From NCBI GenBank assembly GCA_004376435.1, contig SOJS01000051.1:1-21068 (forward strand): 21,068 nt of DNA, read 5' to 3'. The DNA is from Dehalococcoidia bacterium. Its GTDB lineage: Bacteria; Chloroflexota; Dehalococcoidia; Dehalococcoidales; JAUVZE01. Below the pieces are notes generated by a model. It saw only the letters and a list, made by a program, of their open reading frames with translations. It was not told the DNA's origin and did no database searches. Shown here piece after piece: positions 20,800-21,068 of this stretch. The translations under genes and the position numbers were made by a program. Numbering within the stretch: the first letter of the stretch is position 1; each line of letters opens with the position of its first letter.

Positions 20800-21068
20800 A
20801 ATGACCGGTGACCAGCCACAGGCGGTGGATGGGCTGGTGGAGGGTTTAACTAAGGGCTATAAGCATCAGACATTGCTGGGGGTTACCGGCAGCGGTAAGA
20901 CCTTCACCATGGCTAATGTCATTGCCCGGGTGCAGAGACCGACCCTGGTTATCTGCCACAACAAAACATTAGCCGCCCAGCTCTCAACCGAATTCAAGGA
21001 GTTCTTCCCCAATAACGCCGTAGAATACTTTGTCAGCTATTATGACTACTACCAGCCTGAAGCCTATA
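20768..21068 (+). CDS. uvrB: UvrABC excinuclease subunit B (5' part of the gene)
   Basis: UvrB is the damage-verifying helicase-like subunit of nucleotide excision repair. The frame from ATG 20768 is open to the end of the window (100 codons) and reads as the UvrB N-terminus: FEIVSDF and GDQPQAVDGL, then the Walker A LLGVTGSGKTFTMAN. HNKTLAAQLSTEFKEFFP and the YFVSYYDYYQPEAY segment that starts the beta-hairpin region follow. The gene continues beyond the window. The ribosome-binding site and first eleven codons are the ones duplicated upstream of the methyltransferase gene. Confidence 0.97.
   Translation, partial: MPEFEIVSDFRMTGDQPQAVDGLVEGLTKGYKHQTLLGVTGSGKTFTMANVIARVQRPTLVICHNKTLAAQLSTEFKEFFPNNAVEYFVSYYDYYQPEAY

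Overview
The window is a compact, gene-dense bacterial chromosome segment of moderate GC content. Almost every gene is a housekeeping gene, with short gaps, start/stop overlaps and clear sigma70-type promoters. The content (two-subunit HisG/HisZ histidine pathway, NfeD/slipin membrane pair, paired acyl-CoA dehydrogenases, MEP-pathway IspH, yebC-ruvC-ruvA) would suit an uncultured Chloroflexota, perhaps class Dehalococcoidia. That placement is a judgement from gene families and remembered gene order, not a search result.

Layout. Positions 1-2569 (+) hold the end of purE, then purB and purC, three purine-synthesis genes. purC has an apparent one-base frameshift in a C-rich tract near its end. 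Positions 2561-8282 (-) hold a histidine cluster transcribed hisZ-hisG-hisD-hisC-hisB, which runs tail-to-tail into purC. Its hisG encodes two HisG domains fused in tandem. Promoters upstream of hisZ and hisC share a nearly identical sequence element. Positions 8403-10799 (+) hold an nfeD membrane protease gene, a small gene that is a duplicate of its 3' module, and a slipin/stomatin gene, ending at a strong hairpin.

Positions 10861-11637 (-) hold birA. Positions 11752-15316 (+) hold surE, a stand-alone Lrp/AsnC ligand-binding (RAM) domain gene behind a near-consensus promoter, and two acyl-CoA dehydrogenase genes that probably encode one heteromeric enzyme. Positions 15313-16816 (-) hold a plsC-ispH pair. 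Positions 16944-18809 (+) hold yebC, ruvC and ruvA.

The right end is the accessory part. Downstream of ruvA, an Mrr-type restriction endonuclease gene of visibly different composition is followed by a SPOUT RNA 2'-O-methyltransferase gene. The latter sits behind its own promoter and behind a duplicate of the ribosome-binding site and first codons of uvrB. The intact uvrB starts 900 bp later and runs off the window. The duplicate makes a 22-codon leader ORF whose stop overlaps the methyltransferase start.

No tRNA, rRNA, CRISPR array, transposase or integrase was recognised. No intergenic gap exceeds 300 bp; the longest lies between mrr and the methyltransferase gene and is described under its promoter, repeat and leader ORF. 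The most interesting points are the double HisG with complementary motif loss, the duplicated uvrB leader, the nfeD 3'-module duplication and the shared his promoter element.
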